From the NCBI RefSeq assembly GCF_015291645.1, contig NZ_CP030055.1, positions 3,658,001 to 3,722,000 of the forward strand: DNA of 64,000 nucleotides, read 5' to 3'. Each line of letters begins with the position of its first letter. Within the stretch, counting starts at the first letter, position 1. The DNA comes from Bradyrhizobium sp. CCBAU 53340 (GTDB taxonomy: Bacteria; Pseudomonadota; Alphaproteobacteria; Rhizobiales; Xanthobacteraceae). The position numbers and the translations under genes were made by a program. The notes under the pieces were generated by a model that saw only the letters and a list, made by a program, of their open reading frames with translations, was not told where the DNA came from and did not search any database. This document shows positions 35,587 to 44,182 of this stretch, in pieces.

Positions 35587-35784
35587 TCACGTCCTGCCAT
35601 TGTCGCGGATCGACAAGAGCCCGTCCTTGATGGCGAGACGGATGCCTTCCTCGATCAAGGTACGTGCGACGCCGGGAACGCTGGTGCCGTGGGTGCCCTG
35701 TCTCACCAACTTCTCCAGGTAGGTGATGGTCGAGAGCGCCAAGGTTACGGGGATACGGTCAGTCTCGGCTTTTTCGGTGGCCAT
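35587..35784 (-). CDS. Small ribbon-helix-helix-like hypothetical protein
   Basis: A 65-aa protein: RIPVTLALSTITYLEKLVRQG then VARTLIEEGIRLAIKDG. The pattern strand-helix-helix with a hydrophobic IPVTL strand resembles ribbon-helix-helix DNA-binding proteins such as CopG. No toxin partner is adjacent. Frequently seen as a lone gene in Bradyrhizobium (from memory). Confidence 0.62.
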   Translation of the reverse strand: MATEKAETDRIPVTLALSTITYLEKLVRQGTHGTSVPGVARTLIEEGIRLAIKDGLLSIRDNGRT

Positions 35785-35984
35785 GGCCCGAACGCTAGCC
35801 TCTTACTCGGGTACATAAAAGTAACGATTAAGACTCTATTTAGCTTTGAGGGCAGAAGTCAAATCCGGGCTGTGACGGTGGTTCAGCGCTTTGGAATCGC
35901 TAGGGAAAAGCACGCAGCTGAGCGCGCCGAGCGGAATCCCGGGCGGCGGTGCGGCGTCAGCAGGTCAGAAGATGTGGACGAGGC

Positions 35985-36926
35985 TCAGGCGTGCACGATC
36001 GCCTTTTCGATCATGCAATGGATGCCCTTGGAGCCGTTGACGGTCTGCGTGACTCGCAAATCGGCCGCGAGACTGCATAGCGTGTAGGCGTCCTCGCGCG
36101 ACAGGTTTCGGATCTCGCCGAGCAGCGCGATCATGTCGCGCAGTGCCCGCACCGCGCATTGGTCGAGGTCGGGATCCATCGCCATGGTCATGTAGTGGCT
36201 CGGCGTCTCCGCGCGCGGATAATCGAACCTGAGATCCTTGCGCAGCGTCAGCCGGAAACGGCCCTGGAGCGCGGTCTCGATTGCGGTGACGCAAACCTCG
36301 CCGTCGCCCTGAACGCCATGGCCGTCGCCACAGGAGAACATCGCGCCCGGGACGAACACCGGTAGATACAGCGTCGCGCCGGCGCCGAGCTCCTTGTTGT
36401 CGAGATTGCCGCCCATGGCGCGTGGAACGAGCGAGGAGATGCGGCCCCAGGCCGGCGGGGGCGAAACGCCCATCACGCCGAAAAACGGCTTGAGCGGCAG
36501 GTCGAGGCCCCAGGGCATGCGGCCGACCATTCGCGCCCGGTCGAGCGGGAGGTTGAGGATGCGCGTCTCGTGAAAATCGTCGGGCAGGGTGCCCGACAAC
36601 GGCTTGATCAGATTCCAGCCCCAATCCTGCCGAAGCTGGACGTCGAGGATCTTGATTTCCAAGACATCGCCGGGTTCGGCGCCGTCGACGGCAATCGGGC
36701 CGGTGAGGATGTGGCCGGGGAGCATGCGTTCGTTCTTGGCATGAACCTCGAACATTTCAGGCGGAATGTGAAACTTGCTGCGATCTGGCAGCATGTCGGG
36801 GCCGCCGCTGATGGTGTCGACGGTGACTTCGTCGCCGCTGGCGACGGTCAGAACGGGCTTGAGCGCGGCTTCAAAGAAACCCCAATGGCAGGTTTCGGAA
36901 CTTGAATGCAGGTGGTGATGGGTCAT
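35985..36926 (-). CDS. Acetamidase/formamidase family protein
   Basis: A 313-aa amidohydrolase of the FmdA/AmdA family: HWGFFEAALKPVLTVASGD at the start, GHILTGPIAVDGAEPGDVL, PFFGVMGVSPPP, GGNLDNKELGAGATLYLPV and GDGHGVQGDGEVCVTAIE. These blocks form the beta-sandwich active site that binds zinc and hydrolyses short amides to carboxylate and ammonia. I chose the ATG of MTHHHLH; upstream residues would run into a repeat. A role in nitrogen scavenging is inferred from the family. Confidence 0.9.
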   Translation of the reverse strand: MTHHHLHSSSETCHWGFFEAALKPVLTVASGDEVTVDTISGGPDMLPDRSKFHIPPEMFEVHAKNERMLPGHILTGPIAVDGAEPGDVLEIKILDVQLRQDWGWNLIKPLSGTLPDDFHETRILNLPLDRARMVGRMPWGLDLPLKPFFGVMGVSPPPAWGRISSLVPRAMGGNLDNKELGAGATLYLPVFVPGAMFSCGDGHGVQGDGEVCVTAIETALQGRFRLTLRKDLRFDYPRAETPSHYMTMAMDPDLDQCAVRALRDMIALLGEIRNLSREDAYTLCSLAADLRVTQTVNGSKGIHCMIEKAIVHA

Positions 36927-37082
36927 TCGCCGCGTCCAATCGGTTTCATCAGAATTCGTGTTGCGATCTTGCGATGGCCGGGCTTGACCCGGCAATCGAT
37001 CCTCTTCCAAGAAGATTTCTGAAGACAAGCAGGCGGGTCAAGCCCACCTGTCGCCGGCACGATCATTTCAGCGAGGTTCCTC

Positions 37083-37886
37083 CTGTTCTTCATTCTTTCC
37101 AAGACGCTCGGCGCCGCGGTGCTGCCGGTCAACCTTCTGGTCGAACTCGGGATCGTCTCGGTCGTGCTGATGGCAACGCGCTTTGCCGGGCTCGGCCGGA
37201 AACTGGCCGCGACCACGCTGGTCCTGCTCGCGCTCGCGGCCTTTTCGCCGCTCGGCAATCTCTTGCTCTATCCGCTGGAGTCGCGTTTTCCCCCGTGGGA
37301 TCCGTCGCGCGGCGCACCTAGCGGCATCATCGTGCTGGGCGGCTCCGTCGATACCGATCTATCGGCAGCGCATCACACGCCGGTGGTCCCGCACGCTGCC
37401 GATCGGTTGTTGGCGCCGGCCGAGCTTGCACGCCGCTTTCCGAATGCGCGTATCGTCTTCACCGGGGGCTCCGCGAACCTGGTCGCGAATGACGCCAGAG
37501 AGGCCGATTATTCGGTCCCGATTCTGGAAAGCACTGGCATCCCGAGGGAGCGCCTGATCGTGGAACGGGACTCGCGCAATACCTACGAGAACGCGATCTT
37601 CACAAAGCGTCTGGTGGCGCCGAAGCCGGGCGAGCGCTGGCTGCTGGTCACCTCGGCCTACCACATGCCGCGTTCGATCGGCATTTTCCGCAAGGCCGGA
37701 TTTGACGTCGAAGCCTATCCGGTCGATTGGCGCATGGGCGGGCGCGACGATTTGTTCTCCTTCACCAACTACGGTGCGGATGGCCTCGGCCGTACCGAGG
37801 TGGCCGTGCGCGAATGGATCGGCCTTGTGGCCTACCGTCTGATGGGACGGACCAGCGAGTTGCTTCCCGGGCCGGCCAAGGACTAG
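37083..37886 (+). CDS. YdcF family (DUF218) membrane protein
   Basis: A 267-aa protein with two N-terminal membrane segments (LPVNLLVELGIVSVVLM and LAATTLVLLALAAF) and a DUF218 domain: GIIVLGGSVD, RIVFTGGSAN, SRNTYENAIFTKR, LVTSAYHMPRSIGIFRKAGF. Homologues take part in cell-envelope carbohydrate recycling (ElyC/SanA/YdcF group). The conserved N terminus FFILSKTLG of the family is encoded upstream of the first GTG; the only plausible start there is a CTG with GCGAGG six bases ahead. If it initiates at the GTG at 37119 instead, 12 residues are lost. Confidence 0.8.
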   Translation: MFFILSKTLGAAVLPVNLLVELGIVSVVLMATRFAGLGRKLAATTLVLLALAAFSPLGNLLLYPLESRFPPWDPSRGAPSGIIVLGGSVDTDLSAAHHTPVVPHAADRLLAPAELARRFPNARIVFTGGSANLVANDAREADYSVPILESTGIPRERLIVERDSRNTYENAIFTKRLVAPKPGERWLLVTSAYHMPRSIGIFRKAGFDVEAYPVDWRMGGRDDLFSFTNYGADGLGRTEVAVREWIGLVAYRLMGRTSELLPGPAKD

Positions 37887-37927
37887 AACTGGCCTCAGAA
37901 GCAAAATGTTCGCGTCGGGAGGATGCC

Positions 37928-38710
37928 ATGCAGCAGCAAACTGCTGAAACGATCGACCTTGCCGGCCTCGTGGCCGATCTCAACAGCCTGCTGCGGCTGA
38001 AGACGACGGTAACAGGCATGAAGCTGTTCGCGCATGCTTCGGACATGGAGGCGATTCCGAAAATCCGGCGGCCGAATGCCGTTCACACCACCGACCAGAT
38101 CGTCAGCATGGCCTCGCGGCTCGGCTGGACCGTCGGCATTACCGGCGAGGATCTTGTTGGCGCGCAATGCCGTGCGGTGATTGGATTGGCGCCGCAGGAC
38201 GAGAAATGGCTCGCCGGCGAGAACTATGTCGGCGTCTGGCACGGCACGGCGGAGGATGCGCGCAAGCGCCAGGAGGCGCTGGACGTGGTTCCGTTCGGGC
38301 AATATCAGGCGCTCGCGGTCAGTCCGCTCGCAAGCGGCCGGCTCAATCCGCCCGACATCTGCCTCGTCTATGCCACGCCCGGGCAGATGATCATCCTGAT
38401 CAACGGGCTGCAATATACCGGTTACAAGAAGTTCGAGTGGGGCGTGGTCGGCGAGACTGCCTGCGCGGATTCCTGGGGGCGGGCGCTCAAGACCGGCCAG
38501 CCCAGCCTGTCCTTGCCATGCTATGCCGAGAGGCGCTATGGCGGCGTGCCGGACGAGGAGATGCTGATGGCTTTGAAGCCTCATCATCTCGCCAAGGCGA
38601 TCGAGGGCATGAAGGCGCTGGCCAAGAACGGCCTGCGCTATCCGATCCCGCCCTATGGAATTCAAAGCGACGTCCGTGCCGGCATGGGCGTGAGTTACGC
38701 AAAGAAATAA
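37928..38710 (+). CDS. DUF169 domain-containing protein
   Basis: A 260-aa protein with DUF169 signatures: LLRLKTTVTGMKLF near the start, CRAVIGLAP, LASGRLNPPDICLVYATPGQMIILINGLQY and ETACADSWGRALKTGQPSLSLPC, PYG near the end. Family function is unknown; members occur in cofactor and anaerobic aromatic gene sets. It precedes the reductase pair by only 10 bp, so the three genes are likely one operon. Confidence 0.85.
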   Translation: MQQQTAETIDLAGLVADLNSLLRLKTTVTGMKLFAHASDMEAIPKIRRPNAVHTTDQIVSMASRLGWTVGITGEDLVGAQCRAVIGLAPQDEKWLAGENYVGVWHGTAEDARKRQEALDVVPFGQYQALAVSPLASGRLNPPDICLVYATPGQMIILINGLQYTGYKKFEWGVVGETACADSWGRALKTGQPSLSLPCYAERRYGGVPDEEMLMALKPHHLAKAIEGMKALAKNGLRYPIPPYGIQSDVRAGMGVSYAKK

Positions 38711-38719
38711 AGGCCCACC

Positions 38720-39898
38720 ATGAGCTCTGCGAAGTTCGACATCATTGTCTATGGCGCGACCGGTTTCACCGGCCAGCTCGTCGCCGAATATCTGGCGGCC
38801 CACTACAAGGGCGACAGCTCGCTGAAATGGGCTATGGCGGGGCGCAGCCTCGACAAGCTGAAATCCGTGCGCGATGCCATCGGCGCGCCGGCCGATACGC
38901 CGCTGATCGTGGCCGATGCCTCCGATGCGGCCTCGCTGAAGGCGATGACGGAGCAGACGAGATCTGTCATCACGACGGTCGGTCCGTATCAGCTCTACGG
39001 CGAGGCGCTGCTGGCTGCCTGCGTCGCGACAGGCACGGATTATTTCGATCTCTGCGGCGAGCCGATCTGGATGCGGCAGATGATCGACAAATACGAGGCG
39101 GCTGCGAAGCAAAGTGGCGCGCGCATCGTGTTCTCCTGCGGCTTCGATTCCGTGCCGTTCGAGCTCGGCACGTTCTTCGTGCAGGAAGAGGCCAAGCGCG
39201 TGTTTGGCGCGCCCGCCGCGCGCGTGAAGGGCCGCGTGCGCGACATGCGCGGCACGCTCTCGGGCGGCACTGCGGCGAGCGCCAAGGCGACGTTCGATGC
39301 CGTTGCCAAAGACATGAGCCTCGTTGCGATCCTGAACGATCCGTTCGCGCTGACGCCCGGCTTCACCGGACCGAAGCAGCCAAGGGGTAACAAACCCCTG
39401 ATCGAGGAGGATCTCAATTCCTGGGCCGCGCCGTTCATGATGGCGCTGATCAACACCCGCAACGTCCATCGCTCCAACATGCTGATGGGCTTTCCATACG
39501 GTCAGGACTTCGTCTACGACGAGATGGTCCTGACCGGGCCCGGCGAGAGGGGCGAAGCCAACGCCAAGCGCGTGATGGCGGCGAACGCCGAGAAGACCGG
39601 CCCGAGCGCGCCGAAGCCGGGCGAGGGGCCGTCGAAGGAGGAGCGCGAGAACGGGCTCTTCAATCTGCTCTATGTCGCGATCGCGCCTGACGGCCGCATG
39701 GTCCGCGCCGGTGTCACAGGCGATCGCGATCCTGGCTACGGCTCGACCTCGAAGATGATCTCCGAATGCGCGATCTGCATGCTGCGTGATGCAACGGATG
39801 TTGCCGCCGGCTTCTGGACGCCGGGTGCAGCGATGCAGCACAAGCTGATCAAGCGGCTGCGCGACCATGCGGGGCTGACGTTCGAGGTGGAAGCGTAA
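38720..39898 (+). CDS. Saccharopine-dehydrogenase-like enoyl reductase, copy 1
   Basis: A 392-aa NAD(P)-dependent reductase. The Rossmann motif IIVYGATGFTGQLVAEYL opens the protein, followed by AGRSLDKLKSV, TTVGPYQLYGEALLAACV, YFDLCGEPIW and FSCGFDSVPFELG, the pattern of the trans-acting enoyl reductase / saccharopine dehydrogenase family. It is about 70 percent identical by eye to the next gene, so this is a tandem duplication. Substrate is unknown. Confidence 0.87.
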   Translation: MSSAKFDIIVYGATGFTGQLVAEYLAAHYKGDSSLKWAMAGRSLDKLKSVRDAIGAPADTPLIVADASDAASLKAMTEQTRSVITTVGPYQLYGEALLAACVATGTDYFDLCGEPIWMRQMIDKYEAAAKQSGARIVFSCGFDSVPFELGTFFVQEEAKRVFGAPAARVKGRVRDMRGTLSGGTAASAKATFDAVAKDMSLVAILNDPFALTPGFTGPKQPRGNKPLIEEDLNSWAAPFMMALINTRNVHRSNMLMGFPYGQDFVYDEMVLTGPGERGEANAKRVMAANAEKTGPSAPKPGEGPSKEERENGLFNLLYVAIAPDGRMVRAGVTGDRDPGYGSTSKMISECAICMLRDATDVAAGFWTPGAAMQHKLIKRLRDHAGLTFEVEA

Positions 39899-39927
39899 GC
39901 TCCGCTTTCCCGGAGGGGGCCTGATCG

Positions 39928-41103
39928 ATGTCCGCGACGTTCGACATCGTCGTCTACGGCGCGACCGGATACACCGGTCAGCTCGTGGCTGAACATCTCG
40001 CGGCGCATTACGTTGGCGACGGTGCGCCGACATGGGCGATGGCGGGACGCAGCAGAGACAAGCTTGCTTCCGTTCGCGACACGATCGGCGCGCCTGCTGA
40101 CACGCCGCTGATCGTAGCCGACGCCTCCGATCCCGCATCGTTGCGCGCCATGGTCGATCAGGCGAAGCTGGTCGTCACCACTGTCGGTCCCTATCAGCTT
40201 TATGGATCCGATCTGCTTGCCGCCTGCGTCGCCTCGGGCACCGACTACATGGATCTCTGCGGCGAGCCGATCTGGCTGAAGCAGATGATCGACCGACACG
40301 AGGCCGCCGCCAAGGCGAGCGGCGCGCGCATCATGTTCTCCTGTGGCTTCGATTCCATGCCGTTCGAGCTCGGTGCGTTCTTCGTCCAGGAGGAAGCAAG
40401 GCGCGTGCTCGGTGCACCGGCGTCGCGCGTCAAAGGACGGGTCCGCGACCTCAGCTGGAAGTTCTCCGGCGGCACCTCCGCGAGCGCAAGGGTCACCTTC
40501 GAAGCGGTTGCGCAGGATCTCAGCCTGGTGTCGATCCTCAAGGACCCCTTCGCATTCACGCCCGGCTTCGAAGGGCCGAAGCAGCCGCGCGGCAACAGGC
40601 CTGTTTTCGAGGAGGATCTGCAATCCTGGTCCGCCCCGTTCGCGATGGCGACGCTGAACACGCGCAATGTGCATCGTTCCAACATGCTGATGGGATTCCG
40701 CTATGGCCGGGATTTCGTCTACGACGAGATGGTGCTGACCGGGACGGGGGATGAGGGGCAGGCCAATGCCAAGCTCGTCATGGCCGCCAACAGCGAAAAG
40801 ACCGGCCCTGAGGCGCTCAAGCCCGGCGAGGGACCATCGAAAGAAGAGCGCGACGCCGGACATTACGATCTGCTCTATGTCGCCATTGCGCCCGATGGCC
40901 GCCAGGTTCGCGCGGCCGTGAAGGGCGATCTCGATCCCGGCTATGCGTCAACGGCGAAGATGACCTCGGAATGTGCGATCTGTCTGTTGCGCGATGCGCC
41001 TGACGTTCCGGCCGGTCTCTGGACGCCGGGTGCAGCGATGCAGCACAAGCTGATCAAGCGGCTGGTCGATCATGCCGGGCTGAGGTTTGAGGTGGAAGCG
41101 TAG
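39928..41103 (+). CDS. Saccharopine-dehydrogenase-like enoyl reductase, copy 2
   Basis: A 391-aa paralogue of the gene 29 bp upstream, with the same blocks: DIVVYGATGYTGQLVAEHL, AGRSRDKLASV, TTVGPYQLYGSDLLAACV, YMDLCGEPIW, FSCGFDSMPFELG, and a near-identical C terminus. Differences are scattered and the nucleotide sequence has drifted, so the duplication is not recent. The pair may have split substrate ranges. An ISAs1 element begins 30 bp after its stop. Confidence 0.87.
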   Translation: MSATFDIVVYGATGYTGQLVAEHLAAHYVGDGAPTWAMAGRSRDKLASVRDTIGAPADTPLIVADASDPASLRAMVDQAKLVVTTVGPYQLYGSDLLAACVASGTDYMDLCGEPIWLKQMIDRHEAAAKASGARIMFSCGFDSMPFELGAFFVQEEARRVLGAPASRVKGRVRDLSWKFSGGTSASARVTFEAVAQDLSLVSILKDPFAFTPGFEGPKQPRGNRPVFEEDLQSWSAPFAMATLNTRNVHRSNMLMGFRYGRDFVYDEMVLTGTGDEGQANAKLVMAANSEKTGPEALKPGEGPSKEERDAGHYDLLYVAIAPDGRQVRAAVKGDLDPGYASTAKMTSECAICLLRDAPDVPAGLWTPGAAMQHKLIKRLVDHAGLRFEVEA

Positions 41104-41123
41104 CTGTTGTTCTTCGCCTCCCC

Positions 41124-41133
41124 CCGCAAGCGG
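41124..41133 (+). repeat. IS target-site duplication, left (10 bp)
   Basis: CCGCAAGCGG directly abuts the left terminal inverted repeat and recurs after the right one. It is the centre of a palindromic intergenic repeat that the IS split. Confidence 0.85.
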
Positions 41134-42332
41134 CAGGGCTATCGCATATGGCCGAACAGGGCGAGGAGGAAGGTGTCGTCCCAGCCGGCGCGCTTGATTT
41201 TCCGGCGTATGGAGGTGGGACCAGGACAAGATCGAAGGATGTTGAGCGCGAGTCTGCGCAGGATGGCGAGGTTCTCGGGAGCATGATCCATTCTCGCCCG
41301 GTTGCCGTCTTCGTCGAAGTGGACGTCGAGCACCCAATGCAACTGGTTCTCGATCGTCCAATGACTGCGCGTGACCGACAGCAGCCGCCTGGCGGACATG
41401 GGCTTGGAGAGCAGGTAATAGCGCACGACCGGCGGCTCGGCGCGATTGCCCTGCAATTGCCTGCGCGAGGTGACGCGGCCGATCGCAACGACGCCAGGGA
41501 AGCTGTGGACGGCAGCCAGACTGGTATTGCGCATGATGGTTGCCCGGCGCGCTTCGCGCCGGTCGTGGGTGGAGGGTTCGACCGTTTTGGTGGCCCTACG
41601 CTCGCCGGACCGAGCAAACTGCCCGACCACGGCCTTGAACAGCGGTCCACGGTTGGCCTTGATTGCCAGCACATAGTCGCCGCCGCGATCGAGCACCGTC
41701 TTTGCCATCGCGCGATGGCAATGCAGCGCATCGGCCGTGACGATGCAGCCTTCAAGAGACAGCAGCGCCAATACCTCCAATGCCCCCTTGGTCTCGTTGC
41801 GGCCGGGGGCCTTCTGCTGGGCAAGAGACATTCGCGCCTCCACCGCAAAGACGTTGACCAGGTGCAGAGGCTCGTAGCGCGAACCACGCTCGAAGGCGCC
41901 CCGCAGCGCCTTGCCGTCGACCGCGACCACTCCGGTGAGATTGAGCCGGTTAGCCTTGGCAAACGCCGCCATGAAACGCCGGAACGCAGCTTCGAACGCT
42001 TCCGGCTCGAGCAAACGGAACACGCGGCTGAAGGTGTCGTGACTGGGAATCCCGTGCGTCAGGCGCAGAAACAGTCGCAGCAGGTCTTCCTTGGCCTCTC
42101 CAAACTCCGCCATGTCCGAGCAGGTCTCTGCTCCGCACAGCACCGCAGCCAAGGCGATAACCAGCACCTCCAGCAGATCGTGCCGTGCGTTCGCCGCGCG
42201 CGGGTCCGACAACCGCCGAAAAGCCTTCTTGAACTTCCCCATCCGACTCCCTCCGCGTTGTGGGAGTCGTTCTCAGAATCCACCTTGTCAAACAATGCAA
42301 TAGAGGCCGCAAATCCATATGCGATTCCCCTG
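41134..42332 (-). mobile_element. ISAs1-family insertion sequence (complete)
   Basis: An intact 1199-bp insertion sequence. The ends are 18-bp imperfect inverted repeats (CAGGGCTATCGCATATGG left; CAGGGGAATCGCATATGG right, 16 of 18 matching), flanked by a 10-bp direct target duplication. It carries one transposase gene. The stop codon of that gene lies inside the left repeat. Confidence 0.92.
41139..42242 (-). CDS. ISAs1-family transposase
   Basis: A 367-aa DDE transposase. It starts with the H_repeat-associated domain (DPRAANARHDLLEVLVIALAAV), then the catalytic blocks VVAVDGKALRG (first Asp), CIVTADALHCH (second Asp) and the C-terminal SHWTIENQLHWVLDVHFDED (Glu) with RMDHAPENLAILRRLALN. It is full length and uninterrupted, so the element may be active. 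Confidence 0.95.
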   Translation of the reverse strand: MGKFKKAFRRLSDPRAANARHDLLEVLVIALAAVLCGAETCSDMAEFGEAKEDLLRLFLRLTHGIPSHDTFSRVFRLLEPEAFEAAFRRFMAAFAKANRLNLTGVVAVDGKALRGAFERGSRYEPLHLVNVFAVEARMSLAQQKAPGRNETKGALEVLALLSLEGCIVTADALHCHRAMAKTVLDRGGDYVLAIKANRGPLFKAVVGQFARSGERRATKTVEPSTHDRREARRATIMRNTSLAAVHSFPGVVAIGRVTSRRQLQGNRAEPPVVRYYLLSKPMSARRLLSVTRSHWTIENQLHWVLDVHFDEDGNRARMDHAPENLAILRRLALNILRSCPGPTSIRRKIKRAGWDDTFLLALFGHMR

Positions 42333-42342
42333 CCGCAAGCGG
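42333..42342 (+). repeat. IS target-site duplication, right (10 bp)
   Basis: Second copy of CCGCAAGCGG, abutting the right inverted repeat. Joining the two flanks restores the palindromic sequence CTCCCCCCGCAAGCGGGGAG. Confidence 0.85.
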
Positions 42343-42360
42343 GGAGAGGGAGAGAAGGAA

Positions 42361-43557
42361 TCACGCCGCCCTCGCGTCATAGGCGTACATGAAATCCATG
42401 CTCTTTGATCCCAGCGGCAACAGCCATTTGATCATCTGATTGCGGATGAAGGCGCCGGTGGCGCTGAACTCGCGCTTGTTGTTGCCGTTGCGGCGGGCGA
42501 TGGCGACGATCTTCTCGGCGCGCGGGCGCCGCTCGGCTTCGAAGGCCTGGAAGGTCGCCGTCAGCTCCTGACCCTCCTGCATCAGCCGGGCGAGCCGCAT
42601 CGCATCTTCCAGGGCCAGCGAGGCGCCCTGGCCGGCATGAGGGCTGGTCGCATGGGCGGCGTCTCCGATCAGCAGCGAGCGCTTGCGTGACCAGGTCGGC
42701 AAGGTCGCGACGTCGAGCGTGTCGGTGACCACGATGTTCTCGGTCGCCTCGATGATCGCGGGGATCGGATCGTGCCAGCCGTGATGGAAGCCGCGCAAAT
42801 GCTGCTTCAGCGTCTCCGCGTCGAGGGCACGAAACATCGCGGCGTCCATGCCGTGTGCAGGCTGCGTGCTCCACCACATCGCGCCGTCCTTGGGATCGGG
42901 GCTGCAATAGCCGTAACCGAAGAAGCCGCTCTGTCCGAACGTGGTCTCGACGCGCCCGCCGATCGCCCTTCCGTTGAGGACGGAGTGCGGCACGAAACCA
43001 CCGAACCCGATCAGGCCGGTGTTGAAGGGTTTTGGTCCATCCGGCACAACCTGGCGCCGTGCGATCGAGTGGACGCCGTCGGCGCCAATCAGGAAGTCGC
43101 CTTCGGCGGTGGTGCCATCGGCGAAATAGGCGATGACAGGCTGATCGCCACGATCTTCGACCTTGATCAGGCGCTTCTCGAAATAGAGCGAGACGCAGGC
43201 GCACCAGGCTTTGTCGACCAGGATCTCGTTCAGCGCGGCGCGGGAGACGTTGACGGCCGGCTGGCCGAAGCGCCGCGCCATGTCGCGGTTGATCGAGCCG
43301 AGCCTTTGGCCTTCCTGTGAATAGAAGTCAAAGGACTCGGCGATCGAGCCGCGGCTGATCAGCTCGCCCGCAAGCCCGATCTCATCCATCACATGCATGC
43401 CGTTCGGTGCGATCTGGAGGCCGCCGCCGATGCCCTTGGAGTAAGGCCAGGCTTCGTAGATTGCGGATTCGATGCCGGCGCGTCGCAGCAGGATCGCGGC
43501 AACAGGCCCGGCGATGCCGGCGCCGATGATCAGGGCCTTGCGGGGACGATGAGGCAT
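42361..43557 (-). CDS. FAD-dependent aromatic-type monooxygenase
   Basis: A 398-aa flavoprotein of the PHBH/salicylate hydroxylase group: ALIIGAGIAGPVAAILLRRAG (the GxGxxG dinucleotide site), DFLIGADGVHSIAR (DG motif) and SLLIGDAAHATSPHAGQG (GD motif), then ALEDAMRLARLM. It inserts an oxygen atom into an aromatic or related substrate with NAD(P)H. It is divergent from a MarR gene across a perfect palindrome, so the MarR protein probably represses it and senses the substrate. Confidence 0.9.
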   Translation of the reverse strand: MPHRPRKALIIGAGIAGPVAAILLRRAGIESAIYEAWPYSKGIGGGLQIAPNGMHVMDEIGLAGELISRGSIAESFDFYSQEGQRLGSINRDMARRFGQPAVNVSRAALNEILVDKAWCACVSLYFEKRLIKVEDRGDQPVIAYFADGTTAEGDFLIGADGVHSIARRQVVPDGPKPFNTGLIGFGGFVPHSVLNGRAIGGRVETTFGQSGFFGYGYCSPDPKDGAMWWSTQPAHGMDAAMFRALDAETLKQHLRGFHHGWHDPIPAIIEATENIVVTDTLDVATLPTWSRKRSLLIGDAAHATSPHAGQGASLALEDAMRLARLMQEGQELTATFQAFEAERRPRAEKIVAIARRNGNNKREFSATGAFIRNQMIKWLLPLGSKSMDFMYAYDARAA

Positions 43558-43610
43558 TGGCTTGCTCCCGACGTTTCCGTGGTGCTAGGAGAAATTACGG
43601 TCGCTAAATC

Positions 43611-43640
43611 TCTTAGTGGCTAAGATATATATCGACTAAG
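43611..43640. promoter_or_regulatory. MarR operator between the monooxygenase and marR genes
   Basis: TCTTAG-TGG-CTAAGA is a perfect 6+6 palindrome, with a further CTAAG half-site 16 bp to the right. It lies in the 97-bp space between two divergent genes, just upstream of the marR start. Confidence 0.65.
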
Positions 43641-43654
43641 ATATGAGGTGAGCC

Positions 43655-44182
43655 TTGTCAAGGACAAAGGCGCGCGCAGCGTTGCTGGGGGAATTGGAAG
43701 AGGCGATGCGGCGCTCGTCGGCGCAGGGCGTGCTCTATGGGCAAGCGGTTGCGAACGTGGCCGGAATTGCCAATTCCGATCTGGAATGCATGGACATTCT
43801 CTATCTCGAGGGACGCGTGACCGCGGGTCGGCTCGCCGAGGTCACGGGATTGACGACCGGCGCCATCACCGGCGTGGTCGACCGGCTCGAGAAGGTTGGC
43901 CTGGTGCGCCGCGAGCGGGACGAGGCCGATCGCCGCAAGGTCTACATCGCCGTCGTACCGGAGACCGCGATGAAGATCGGCCAGCTCTACGTGCCGATGC
44001 AGCAGGCGATGGAGAAGGTCTTCAGCGCCTATAGCGATGAAGAGCTGCGCCTGCTGCTGCGTTTCGCCAACGAGGGCTACAAGGGCGTGCTCGCAGCGAC
44101 CGCTGCATTAAAGGGCCTGCTCGATACGCCGCCCGAAAAGAGACCGCAGCTCAAGCTGAAGAAGCATCCTCGCCAGACGTGA
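43655..44182 (+). CDS. MarR family transcriptional regulator
   Basis: A 175-aa winged-helix protein: LECMDILYLEGRVTAGRLAEVTG, TTGAITGVVDRLEKVGLVRRERD, EADRRKVYIAVV, and a dimerisation helix at the C terminus. It begins with TTG preceded by GAGGTG. Its 3' end overlaps the convergent O-antigen-ligase-like gene by 32 bp. It likely represses itself and the divergent monooxygenase. Confidence 0.87.
   Translation: MSRTKARAALLGELEEAMRRSSAQGVLYGQAVANVAGIANSDLECMDILYLEGRVTAGRLAEVTGLTTGAITGVVDRLEKVGLVRRERDEADRRKVYIAVVPETAMKIGQLYVPMQQAMEKVFSAYSDEELRLLLRFANEGYKGVLAATAALKGLLDTPPEKRPQLKLKKHPRQT

Noticed and set aside
37895..40138. A 747-aa minus-strand open frame opposite the DUF169 and reductase genes
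   Set aside because: Composition is Arg/His-rich shadow type and it shares repeated blocks only because the genes it opposes are duplicates.
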